Origin: Streptomyces xylophagus
GTDB lineage: Bacteria; Actinomycetota; Actinomycetes; Streptomycetales; Streptomycetaceae
NCBI RefSeq assembly: GCF_000716435.1
Contig: NZ_JNWO01000049.1
Location: 1-34,151, forward strand
Length of the DNA: 34,151 nt
Reading direction: 5' to 3'
Shown: piece by piece, positions 26,926 to 34,151 of the stretch
Position numbering within the stretch: position 1 is the stretch's first letter
Layout of the letters: each line of letters begins with the position of its first letter
Notes under the pieces: generated by a model
What the model was told of the DNA's origin: nothing
Database searches by the model: none
Seen by the model: only the letters and a program-made list of their open reading frames with translations
Position numbers and translations under genes: made by a program

Positions 26926-27435
26926 ATGTCCTTCACGTACGACGACGTCGGCGCGACCCGCGAACGCGGCTTCTGCCCCCCGGGCTTCCACCCCCTGTAT
27001 GTGCGCACGCGGATCGGCGAGGGCGAGAAGGTCTTCCGCCGGGCGTCCGAAGCGGTCCTGACCTGGGAACTGCACCGCGAGATGGGCGTAGGCATCGAGG
27101 CGAGCGCCGAAAAAGCGGCCCCCGGCGTAGACGTGACGGTCACTCTCGCCGGCCTGATCAAGGCCCCCTGCCGCATCGTCTGGACGGTAGAGGAACACCG
27201 CAGGTCCGGCTGGGCCTACGGCACCCTCCCCGGCCACCCCGAATGCGGCGAGGAGGCCTTCGTGGTCGACCGCACGGGCGACGGCACGGTCTGGCTGACG
27301 GTGTCGGCTTTCAGCCGCGGCGCGAAGTGGTACGCCCGCCTGGGCGGCCCGGCGACGAGGGGCTTGCAGCACGCGTACGCACGAAAGATCGGCAGCACGC
27401 TGCGGCAGATGTGCGCGCCGTATTCGGAGGTGTAG
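26926..27435 (+). CDS. DUF1990 (UPF0548) family protein
   Basis: A 169-residue soluble protein matching the DUF1990/UPF0548 family, whose biochemical role is unknown. Recognisable features are TYDDVGATRERG near the N-terminus, the RIGEGEKVFRRASEAVLTW segment, GTLPGHPECGEEAFVV, and the C-terminal AYARKIGSTLRQM. There is no signal peptide or membrane segment. The ATG at 26926 has no Shine-Dalgarno; TACTCT (26912-26917) lies 8 bases upstream, so a leaderless mRNA is likely. The gene starts 14 bases after the terminator stem of the protease gene, so its -35 region must lie inside that hairpin. It converges on glgP. Confidence 0.85.
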   Translation: MSFTYDDVGATRERGFCPPGFHPLYVRTRIGEGEKVFRRASEAVLTWELHREMGVGIEASAEKAAPGVDVTVTLAGLIKAPCRIVWTVEEHRRSGWAYGTLPGHPECGEEAFVVDRTGDGTVWLTVSAFSRGAKWYARLGGPATRGLQHAYARKIGSTLRQMCAPYSEV

Positions 27436-27445
27436 AGGGGGCAAG

Positions 27446-27569
27446 GGAAGTCCGGCGCCGGCGCACAACGCCCCTTGTTTTTAGGGGCGCGGGGCTGTAT
27501 CAATTTGCGGCTCCGCCGCGTGGGCGCGACCAGCCCCCACCGGACCCGCAGCCGAAGCACCGGACTTCC
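27446..27569. terminator. Nested inverted repeat with split intergenic repeat between convergent genes
   Basis: The outer arms are GGAAGTCCGG (27446-27455) and CCGGACTTCC (27560-27569). Between them lies a related form of the repeat found at 13348 and 20702: AGGGGCGCGGGG (27483-27494) and GCGCGACCAGCCCCCAC (27524-27540), split by about 29 bases that contain their own hairpin (GCGGC-TCC-GCCGC). CGCCCC (near 27469) can also pair with GGGGCG. It probably ends transcription of both DUF1990 and glgP. Confidence 0.65.
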
Positions 27570-27573
27570 ACCA

Positions 27574-30192
27574 CTACCGCATCAACACCCCGGCCCCTTC
27601 CACCCCGTCCTCCAAAGGCACCGCCACCAGCCCCAACTCCGCACTGGACGCAAGCAGTCGGTGCGCAGGCAGAATCCGGACCGTGTACCCATAAGGCCCG
27701 GTGCGATCAAGGGCAAGCGGCCCCTCGTACAACCAGTGCCCCTCCGAATCCGGACCCCCCGCCGGCTTCAAGGGCACCGTCGTCGCGTCCCCGATCCGAT
27801 CCTCCGGGTCAACGCGCCCCGAAACCGCCTGCACTTCCACATCATCCGGAGCAAGCCCACCCAGCCCCACCCGCACCCGGAGATTCAGCGTCGTACCGAG
27901 CTCCGCAGTGGCCGTAGCCGCAGAAGTCTCCACGTGGTCGACGGTCACCCCGTGCCAAGCGGAGCGCACCCGCCCCTTCCACTCGGCCAGTTCACGGGCC
28001 GCGTCCGGAGTCATGGCGCGATGGGCATGCGCGGCCGGGGCGTACAGCCGCTCCACGTACTCGCGGACCATGCGCCCCGCCAGCACCTTCGGGCCCAGCA
28101 ACGTCAACGTCTGGCGGACCATTGCGATCCAGCGGTCGGGCAGACCGTCCTGGCCGCGTTCGTAGAAGCGCGGGGTGACGCGTTGCTCGAGGAGGTCGTA
28201 GAGCGCCGAGGCCTCCACGTCGTCCCGGTGGTCGAGATCCGTGCCGGTGCCGTCCGCCGTGGGGATGGCCCAGCCGAAGTCGGGCTGGAACCACTCGTCC
28301 CACCAGCCGTCCAGGACCGAGAGGTTGAGGCAGCCGTTGAGCGCCGCCTTCATACCGCTCGTGCCGCACGCCTCCAGCGGGCGGAGCGGGTTGTTGAGCC
28401 AGATGTCGCAGCCGGGGTACAGCTTCTGCGCCATCGCCATGCCGTAGTCGGGGAGGAAGACGATGCGATGCCGGACGCGCGGGTCGTCCGCGAACTTCAC
28501 CAGCTCCTGGACCAGCCGCTTGCCGCCGTCGTCCGCCGGGTGCGCCTTGCCCGCCACCACGATCTGGATCGGCCGCTCCGGGTGCAGGAGGAGGTCCATC
28601 AGCCGGTCCCGGTCGCGCAGCATCAGCGTCAGGCGTTTGTACGACGGGACCCGGCGCGCGAAGCCGATCGTGAGCACGTCGGGGTCGAGCACGCCGTCGA
28701 TCCAGCCCAACTCGGCCGATCCCGCGCCGCGTTGACGCCAGGAGGCGCGGAGACGGTCCCGCACCTCCACGACCAGTTGCTCGCGCAGATCGCGGCGCAG
28801 CTCCCAGATGTCCTGGTCCGGGATCTCCCCGACCGCGTCCCAGCGGTCCGAACCGCCCACCGTCAGCGCGTCCTCGGTGCGCTGGGCGCCGATCTGCCGC
28901 GCCCCGAGCCGGAACACCTCGGGGGCGACCCAGGTCGGCGCGTGCACCCCGTTGGTCACGGAGGTGATCGGCACCTCCTCGGGGTCGAAGCCCGGCCACA
29001 GGCCCGAGAACATCTCGCGGCTGACCTGCCCGTGCAACAGGGAGACGCCGTTGGCCCGTTGGCCCAGGCGCAGGCCCATCACGGCCATGTTGAACAGGTT
29101 GGGTTCGCCGCCTGGATAGGTCTCCATGCCCAGGCGCAGGATGTTTCCGACGTCTATACGCGGGAGTTCGGCCCCGGGACCGAAGTGGGTGGCCACCAAC
29201 TCCCGGTCGAAACGGTCGATTCCGGCGGGGACGGGGGTGTGCGTGGTGAACACCGTGCCCGCCCGCACCGCCTCCAGGCCGGCGTCGAAGTCCAGCCCCG
29301 CGTCGCAGAGTTCGGCGATCCGCTCCAGGCCCAGGAACCCCGCGTGCCCCTCGTTCGTGTGGAACACCTCGGGCTCGGGGTGACCGGTCAGCCTGCAGTA
29401 CGTCCGTACCGCCCGCACCCCGCCGATACCGAGCAACATCTCCTGGAGCAGCCGGTGTTCGCTGCCGCCGCCGTAGAGGACATCGGTCACCCCGCGCTCG
29501 CCGAGGTCGTTCTCCTCGACGTCGGAGTCCAGCATCAGCAACGGCACCCGGCCGACCTGCGCGAGCCAGATCCGGGCACGCAGCGAACGCCCGCCGGGCA
29601 GGGCCAGGGAGACCTGCGCCGGGGAGCCGTCGGCCTCCCGCAGCAGTGCCACCGGGAGTTCGTTCGGGTCGAGGACCGGATAGTGCTCCTGCTGCCAGCC
29701 GTCCCGCGACAGTGACTGGCGGAAGTAGCCGTGGCGGTACAGGAGTCCGACGCCGATCAGCGGTACGCCGAGGTCGCTGGCCGATTTGAGATGGTCGCCG
29801 GCGAGGATGCCGAGGCCGCCGGAGTACTGCGGCAGGGCCGCCGTGACACCGAACTCGGGTGAGAAGTAGGCGACGGCGGCGGGCAGTTCACCGGAATGGG
29901 TCTGGTACCAGCGGTCGCCGCCCACGTAGTCGGCGAGATCACCGGCGACCTCGGTGAGCCGGCGCAGGAAACGGCTGTCCCCGGCCAGCTCCGCGAGCCG
30001 CTCGGCCGACACGCTGCCGAGGAGTCGTACGGGATCGCGTTCCGAGGCGGCCCAGCGCTCGGGATCGACGGACTGGAAGAGATCACGGGTGTCGGCATGC
30101 CAGGACCAGCGCAGATTGCGCGCCAGATCACTGAGAGGTCGGAGGGGTTCGGGGAGAACGGGACGGACGGTGAATCGACGGATCGCCTTCAC
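27574..30192 (-). CDS. glgP: Alpha-glucan phosphorylase GlgP (GT35, DUF3417 type)
   Basis: An 872-residue cytoplasmic enzyme that releases glucose-1-phosphate from the ends of glycogen or maltodextrin using pyridoxal phosphate. The N-terminal DUF3417 region (PLSDLARNLRWSWHADTRDLF) is typical of the actinobacterial form. Further markers are YFSPEFGV, GGLGILAGDHLKSASDLGVP, a catalytic His segment in FHTNEGHAGF, and the PLP site EACGTSGMKAALNG with Lys615. The GTG at 30192 follows GAGG with 7-base spacing; the open frame begins 11 codons earlier. It is divergent from the subtilase gene and next but one to glgE. A 7+6+7 inverted repeat lies just upstream of the start. Family and role are secure. 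Confidence 0.96.
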   Translation of the reverse strand: MKAIRRFTVRPVLPEPLRPLSDLARNLRWSWHADTRDLFQSVDPERWAASERDPVRLLGSVSAERLAELAGDSRFLRRLTEVAGDLADYVGGDRWYQTHSGELPAAVAYFSPEFGVTAALPQYSGGLGILAGDHLKSASDLGVPLIGVGLLYRHGYFRQSLSRDGWQQEHYPVLDPNELPVALLREADGSPAQVSLALPGGRSLRARIWLAQVGRVPLLMLDSDVEENDLGERGVTDVLYGGGSEHRLLQEMLLGIGGVRAVRTYCRLTGHPEPEVFHTNEGHAGFLGLERIAELCDAGLDFDAGLEAVRAGTVFTTHTPVPAGIDRFDRELVATHFGPGAELPRIDVGNILRLGMETYPGGEPNLFNMAVMGLRLGQRANGVSLLHGQVSREMFSGLWPGFDPEEVPITSVTNGVHAPTWVAPEVFRLGARQIGAQRTEDALTVGGSDRWDAVGEIPDQDIWELRRDLREQLVVEVRDRLRASWRQRGAGSAELGWIDGVLDPDVLTIGFARRVPSYKRLTLMLRDRDRLMDLLLHPERPIQIVVAGKAHPADDGGKRLVQELVKFADDPRVRHRIVFLPDYGMAMAQKLYPGCDIWLNNPLRPLEACGTSGMKAALNGCLNLSVLDGWWDEWFQPDFGWAIPTADGTGTDLDHRDDVEASALYDLLEQRVTPRFYERGQDGLPDRWIAMVRQTLTLLGPKVLAGRMVREYVERLYAPAAHAHRAMTPDAARELAEWKGRVRSAWHGVTVDHVETSAATATAELGTTLNLRVRVGLGGLAPDDVEVQAVSGRVDPEDRIGDATTVPLKPAGGPDSEGHWLYEGPLALDRTGPYGYTVRILPAHRLLASSAELGLVAVPLEDGVEGAGVLMR

Positions 30193-30218
30193 AGCTCCAC
30201 CTCGGCGCTTCGCTGGAT

Positions 30219-30238
30219 GACACACGGCAGTGTGTGTC
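30219..30238. promoter_or_regulatory. Inverted repeat in the glgP upstream region, possible operator
   Basis: GACACAC-GGCAGT-GTGTGTC is a perfect 7-base inverted repeat with a 6-base centre, 27-46 bases upstream of the glgP start codon. It could bind a dimeric regulator or form a leader hairpin. Confidence 0.45.
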
Positions 30239-30278
30239 GTCGTTACTGATGAAGGTACCGGTGATGGTGTGGGCGTCG

Positions 30279-30345
30279 CTGGGGGCTTTGCCCCCAGACC
30301 CCCATCGGCCCTGAAGGGGCCTCGTCCTCAAACGCCGGACGGGCT
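30279..30345. repeat. Second Streptomyces-type intergenic repeat
   Basis: CTGGGGGC-TTT-GCCCCCAG (30279-30297) is a perfect 8-bp hairpin, followed by GGCCC-TGAA-GGGGCC and then CGTCCTCAAACGCCGGACGG. I recognise this as a frequent Streptomyces intergenic repeat. It may terminate transcription or be a mobile, REP-like element. It lies in the divergent gap between glgP and the subtilase gene. Confidence 0.65.
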
Positions 30346-30360
30346 GAGTGATGCCGACCT

Positions 30361-30413
30361 GCGCTGAAAAGGAACCGGTCCGCGCCAAAGAGGGACCGAC
30401 TGTGCCGAAAAGG
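30361..30413 (+). repeat. Three tandem 12-base elements upstream of the subtilase gene
   Basis: GCGCTGAAAAGG (30361), GCGCCAAAGAGG (30382) and GTGCCGAAAAGG (30402) recur with 21 and 20 base steps, about two helical turns, and each is followed by a C-rich tail. They end 77 bases before the subtilase ATG at 30491. The periodic layout suggests binding sites for a regulator, or a short degenerate tandem repeat. Confidence 0.5.
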
Positions 30414-30490
30414 GCCCCTCATGCGCCCTTGTGGTGCTTCGCACCTCACGAGAGGCTGCGCAGTGGAGAGTTGGAGGAGGGGAACTCGAC

Positions 30491-31714
30491 ATGGCACGGA
30501 CGCGCACGCGGCGTCTGCGCCGGGCGGGGGGACTGACCGCGGTCACCACAGCCGTGGTGCTTTCGGCCCTCACCCTGCCCGCGCACGCCGCACCGGAGGG
30601 GACCATACTCGGCGCCGGTGAACCCGGCTCCGTCAGCGGTAGCTACCTGGTGACACTCAAGGGGGGAACAAAGGCTCCGTCGGCCGCCGGAAAGGGCCTG
30701 GCCGAGAAGTACGGGGCGAAAATAAGCCACACCTACGGCACGGCCCTCAACGGCTACGCCATCGAGGCGAACGAGAGACAGGCGAGACTTCTCGCGGCGG
30801 ACTCGCGGGTCGTCTCCGTCGCCCAGGACACCCGGATCACCGTGGACAGCAGCGGCCGTAGCAGCAGCCGCGTCCAGCGCAACCCGCCGTCCTGGGGTCT
30901 GGACCGCCTCGACCAGCCGGGCCTGCCGCTGAACAAGAGCTACACCTCGCCGGCCACCGGGGGCAGCGGCGTGACGGTGTACGTGATCGACACCGGCATC
31001 CGGATCACCCACAAGGACTTCGGCGGCCGGGCGAGCTACGGCTGGGACTTCGTCGACGACGACGCCACCGCCCAGGACGGCAACGGCCACGGCACCCATG
31101 TCGCCGGCACGATCGCCGGCACCACGTACGGCGTCGCCAAGAAGGCCAAGGTGGTCGCCGTCCGGGTCCTGGACAACACCGGAGCCGGCACGACCTCGCA
31201 GGTCATCGCGGGTATCGACTGGGTCACCCGGCACGCGCACAAACCCGCGGTGGCCAATCTCAGCCTGGGCGGCTATTACAACGCCCAGCTGGACGCGGCC
31301 GTACGCAACTCGATCGCCTCCGGTGTCACGTACACGGTCGCCGCGGGCAACGACGGGCTGCCGGCCGGCCTGTACTCCCCGGCGGACGTGAAGGAGGCCA
31401 TCACGGTCGGCGCCACCGACAGGAACGACGCACGGGCGAGCTTCTCGAACATCGGCCCGTCCGTCGACCTGTTCGCCCCGGGCGTCTCGATCACCTCCGC
31501 GTCGTACGCCAGCGACACGGGGAAGGCCACTTTCTCCGGTACGTCGATGGCGTCACCGCACGCGGCGGGCGCGGCGGCGGTCTACCTCGCCGATCACCCG
31601 CGCGCCACCCCGGCACAAGTATCCAAGGCACTCGTCGCGGGGGCGGTTTCCGGCAAGGTGTCCGGTGAAGGGCTCGGTTCGCCGGACAAACTTCTGCAAG
31701 TACCGCCGTCGTAG
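30491..31714 (+). CDS. Secreted subtilisin-like serine protease (S8)
   Basis: A 407-residue secreted endopeptidase. An Arg-rich signal peptide (residues 1-33, ending PAHAAP) precedes an inhibitor I9 propeptide (about 50-115; [32 protein letters not shown]). The catalytic domain has Asp167 (YVIDTGI), His200 ([14 protein letters not shown]) and Ser352 ([12 protein letters not shown]), with an oxyanion Asn in VAAGNDG. It ends shortly after the last helix with no C-terminal extension. GGAGGAGGGG lies about 10 bases before ATG 30491; longer in-frame starts at 30431 lack signal character. It is divergent from glgP. It is the third secreted protease gene within 9 kb. Confidence 0.96.
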   Translation: MARTRTRRLRRAGGLTAVTTAVVLSALTLPAHAAPEGTILGAGEPGSVSGSYLVTLKGGTKAPSAAGKGLAEKYGAKISHTYGTALNGYAIEANERQARLLAADSRVVSVAQDTRITVDSSGRSSSRVQRNPPSWGLDRLDQPGLPLNKSYTSPATGGSGVTVYVIDTGIRITHKDFGGRASYGWDFVDDDATAQDGNGHGTHVAGTIAGTTYGVAKKAKVVAVRVLDNTGAGTTSQVIAGIDWVTRHAHKPAVANLSLGGYYNAQLDAAVRNSIASGVTYTVAAGNDGLPAGLYSPADVKEAITVGATDRNDARASFSNIGPSVDLFAPGVSITSASYASDTGKATFSGTSMASPHAAGAAAVYLADHPRATPAQVSKALVAGAVSGKVSGEGLGSPDKLLQVPPS

Positions 31715-31729
31715 GGCGGGAGTGACGGC

Positions 31730-31760
31730 TCCGGCCCCGTTCGCCCAGGACGGGGCCGGA
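31730..31760 (+). terminator. Terminator after the subtilase gene
   Basis: TCCGGCCCCGT (31730-31740), a 9-base loop, then ACGGGGCCGGA (31750-31760): a perfect 11-bp stem followed by TCTTT, 15 bases past the stop codon. Confidence 0.9.
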
Positions 31761-31787
31761 TCTTTGCTGGAGACCTGCGCGTAAGTA

Positions 31788-31812
31788 GTTGGCAACCTGC
31801 CGGATTGCCAAC
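31788..31812. promoter_or_regulatory. Inverted repeat upstream of glgE
   Basis: GTTGGCAA (31788-31795) and TTGCCAAC (31805-31812) are perfect 8-base arms around 9 bases, 120 bases before the glgE ATG. A TAGGGT (31818-31823) just downstream could serve as a -10 box. The right side, TTGCCAACCGGAA, is also found at 16023-16035 in the hydrolase promoter. An operator is plausible. Confidence 0.45.
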
Positions 31813-31932
31813 CGGAATAGGGTGGGAAGGCTCCACCGGTACACCCCCAGACGCAGCACGGGATCTCCTTCGCAGGACCCACCTCCCCACATCCATCCGC
31901 CCACACCCACGTTGACGCGGACAGGAGCGGTC

Positions 31933-34032
31933 ATGCCCGCCACGCACCACTCGTCAGCACCCCCGACATCCGGCACGGCCACGCCCCCCGTGCGCCCCGC
32001 CGGCACGGCACCACCCGCCCCGGAGCCACCCTCCGCGGACGGCACACCTCCCGGCATCGGACGCATCCCCGTCCTCGATGTCCGGCCGGTCGTCCAGCAC
32101 GGCCACCGGTCCGCCAAGGCGGTCACCGGTGAGGCGTTCGAGGTCTCGGCCATCGTGTTCCGCGAGGGCCACGACGCGGTCGCCGCCAACGCCGTCCTCT
32201 ACGATCCGGACGGCCTCCCGGGCCCCTGGACCCCCATGCGGGAACTCGCCCCGGGCACCGACCGCTGGGGCGCCACCGTCACGCCCGGCGCACCCGGCCG
32301 GTGGACCTACACCGTGGAGGCCTGGAGCGATCCGGTCTCCACCTGGCGCCACCACGCGGGGATCAAGATCCCGGCCGGCATGGACACGGACCTGGTCCTG
32401 GAGGAGGGCGCGCGGCTCTACGAGCGTGCCATCGCCGGGGTGCCGAAGGGCAAGGGCCTGCGGCCCGTCCTCCGCGCCGCCGTCACCGCCCTCCGCGACG
32501 AGACCCGCCCGGCCGCGTCCCGCCTCGCCGCCGCGCTGACGCCGGAGGTGGACGAGATCCTGGCCCGGTATCCCCTGCGGGAACTGGTCACCGCTTCTGA
32601 ACCGAGGCCGCTGCTGGTCGAGCGGGAGCGGGCACTCTACGGCGCGTGGTACGAGTTCTTCCCCCGCTCCGAGGGGACCGCGGCCCAGCCCCATGGCACG
32701 TTCCGTACAGCGGCGAAACGGCTGCCCGGTATTGCCGCGATGGGCTTCGACGTCGTGTACCTGCCGCCGATCCACCCCATCGGGACCACGTTCCGCAAGG
32801 GCCCGAACAACACCCTGTCCGCCGGGCGCGAGGACGTCGGTGTCCCGTGGGCGATCGGCTCGCCGGAGGGTGGCCACGACGCGATCCATCCGCAGCTGGG
32901 CACGCTGGAGGACTTCGACGCGTTCGTCGCGCGGGCCGGTGAGCTGGGTCTGGAGATCGCGCTGGACTTCGCGCTGCAGTGCTCGCCGGACCATCCGTGG
33001 GTGGACAAGCACCCGGAGTGGTTCCACCATCGCCCCGACGGGACGATCGCGTACGCGGAGAACCCGCCGAAGAAGTACCAGGACATCTACCCGATCGCCT
33101 TCGACCGGGACCTGGACGGCCTGATCACCGAGACCGTCCGGGTGCTGCGGCACTGGATGGACCACGGGGTACGGATCTTCCGCGTCGACAACCCGCACAC
33201 CAAGCCGGTCGTGTTCTGGGAGCGGGTCATCGCCGAGATCAACGGCCCCGACCCGGACGTGATCTTCCTGGCGGAGGCGTTCACCCGGCCCGCGATGATG
33301 GCCACCCTCGCACAGGTCGGCTTCCAGCAGTCGTACACCTACTTCACCTGGCGCAACACCAAGCGGGAACTCACCGAGTATTTGAGCGAGTTGTCCGGTA
33401 AGGCGGCGGCGTACATGCGGCCGAACCTGTTCGTGAACACCCCGGACATCCTGCACGAGTTCCTCCAGGACGGCGGCCGGCCCGCCTTCGAACTGCGGGC
33501 GGTGCTCGCGGCGACGCTCGCGCCGACGTGGGGGGTGTACAGCGGGTATGAGTTGTGTGAGAACACGCCGTTGCGGCCGGGCAGCGAGGAGTATCTCGAC
33601 TCGGAGAAGTACCAACTCCGTCCCCGCGACTGGGTGTCGGCCGAGCGAGAAGGACGTAGCATCGCGCCATTGCTGGGCAAACTGAACGACATCCGGCGCC
33701 GCAGCCCGGCGCTGCGGCAGTTGCGCGACCTCCACTTCCACGAGGTGGATCAGGAGGCGGTGATCGCGTACTCGAAGCGGAGCGGTTCGAACACGGTTCT
33801 GGTGGTCGTCAACCTCGACCCGCACCACACCCAGGAGGCCACGGTCTCGTTGGACATGCCGCAACTCGGCCTGGAATGGCACGAGTCGGTGCCGGTGCGC
33901 GACGAGCTCACCGGCGAGACCTATCACTGGGGCAGGGCCAACTATGTGCGCCTGGAACCGGGTAACCGGCCCGCACACATCCTCACCGTCCTGCGACCGT
34001 CCCCGCAGATCGGAGGGTCACCCACAATATGA
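31933..34032 (+). CDS. glgE: Maltosyltransferase GlgE (alpha-1,4-glucan:maltose-1-phosphate)
   Basis: A 699-residue GH13_3 enzyme that transfers maltose from maltose-1-phosphate to alpha-1,4-glucan, the key step of the TreS-Pep2-GlgE-GlgB route. After a Pro/Thr-rich N-terminal tail of about 40 residues, domain N begins at RIPVLDVRPVVQHG. The barrel carries IALDFALQCSPDHPW, GVRIFRVDNPHTKP with nucleophile Asp419, and IFLAEAFTRP with acid/base Glu448. The absence of a normal DVVxNH region I motif, replaced by DFALQ, is characteristic of GlgE and separates it from true amylases. ATG 31933 has AGGAG with 5-base spacing. It overlaps treS by ATGA, so the pathway genes are coupled. Confidence 0.96.
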   Translation: MPATHHSSAPPTSGTATPPVRPAGTAPPAPEPPSADGTPPGIGRIPVLDVRPVVQHGHRSAKAVTGEAFEVSAIVFREGHDAVAANAVLYDPDGLPGPWTPMRELAPGTDRWGATVTPGAPGRWTYTVEAWSDPVSTWRHHAGIKIPAGMDTDLVLEEGARLYERAIAGVPKGKGLRPVLRAAVTALRDETRPAASRLAAALTPEVDEILARYPLRELVTASEPRPLLVERERALYGAWYEFFPRSEGTAAQPHGTFRTAAKRLPGIAAMGFDVVYLPPIHPIGTTFRKGPNNTLSAGREDVGVPWAIGSPEGGHDAIHPQLGTLEDFDAFVARAGELGLEIALDFALQCSPDHPWVDKHPEWFHHRPDGTIAYAENPPKKYQDIYPIAFDRDLDGLITETVRVLRHWMDHGVRIFRVDNPHTKPVVFWERVIAEINGPDPDVIFLAEAFTRPAMMATLAQVGFQQSYTYFTWRNTKRELTEYLSELSGKAAAYMRPNLFVNTPDILHEFLQDGGRPAFELRAVLAATLAPTWGVYSGYELCENTPLRPGSEEYLDSEKYQLRPRDWVSAEREGRSIAPLLGKLNDIRRRSPALRQLRDLHFHEVDQEAVIAYSKRSGSNTVLVVVNLDPHHTQEATVSLDMPQLGLEWHESVPVRDELTGETYHWGRANYVRLEPGNRPAHILTVLRPSPQIGGSPTI

Positions 34033-34151
34033 TCGTCAACGAGCCCGTCCCGGACACCTTCGAGGACACTCCCGCCAAGGACCGGGACCCCGAGTGGTTC
34101 AAACGCGCCGTCTTCTACGAGGTCCTGGTCCGCTCCTTCCAGGACAGCAAC
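34029..34151 (+). CDS. treS: Trehalose synthase TreS, N-terminal part only (runs off the window)
   Basis: The first 41 codons of a gene truncated by the window end, beginning MIVNEPVPDTFED and reaching DPEWFKRAVFYEVLVRSFQD, the typical start of the GH13 barrel of TreS. TreS interconverts trehalose and maltose; in the GlgE pathway the maltose is then phosphorylated by Pep2. The ATG overlaps the glgE stop as ATGA, and GGAGG lies about 12 bases upstream inside glgE. The N-terminus alone also fits other GH13 enzymes, but the position directly after glgE makes TreS by far the best choice. Confidence 0.85.
   Translation, partial: MIVNEPVPDTFEDTPAKDRDPEWFKRAVFYEVLVRSFQDSN

Overview
The window is high-GC, densely packed DNA typical of a Streptomyces chromosome. 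The evidence is strong third-position G/C in every gene, GTG/TTG starts, many secreted or lipid-anchored proteins, and short repeats I recognise from Streptomyces intergenic regions. No rRNA, tRNA, CRISPR array, integrase, transposase or phage gene is visible. It looks like core chromosome with some variable insertions.

Layout. 1-4563 (minus strand): the start of a Tat-type lipoprotein gene, a small GHKL ATPase of the anti-sigma/regulatory type, a crotonase-family enzyme, and two tandem L,D-transpeptidase lipoproteins. 4716-8554 (plus): glycogen debranching enzyme GlgX and a Tat-exported sulfatase. 8551-12125 (minus): a four-gene operon of ABC ATPase, ABC-2 permease, sensor kinase and response regulator, an arrangement common in antibiotic or membrane-stress sensing and export. 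12328-20666 (plus): two pairs of ABC half-transporters (four proteins), each pair a likely heterodimer, separated by an alpha/beta hydrolase behind a tandem operator. 20769-22559 (minus): an ammonium transporter with a divergent PII protein. 22898-26843 (plus): two paralogous secreted M4 metalloproteases, only the first with a P-domain. 26926-27435: a DUF1990 protein. 27574-30192 (minus): alpha-glucan phosphorylase GlgP. 30491-31714: a secreted S8 subtilase. 31933-34151: glgE, and the start of treS running off the end.

Working together. GlgX, GlgP, GlgE and TreS belong to glycogen/trehalose alpha-glucan metabolism: TreS links trehalose and maltose, GlgE extends glucan from maltose-1-phosphate, and GlgP and GlgX degrade it. 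The ABC genes and two-component system form an export/sensing block. The proteases and second ammonium transporter suggest extracellular protein use and nitrogen capture.

Most notable observations: (i) the second ABC heterodimer (17191-20666) is complementarily broken, one subunit lacking Walker A, Walker B Asp and H-loop His but keeping LSGGQ, the other keeping the catalytic residues but lacking LSGGQ; (ii) an intergenic repeat also present at 20702-20734 lies in frame inside an ABC exporter gene, encoding its linker; (iii) several sharp inverted or tandem repeats upstream of genes look like operators whose regulators are not in the window; (iv) the two metalloprotease genes share upstream sequence as well as coding sequence.
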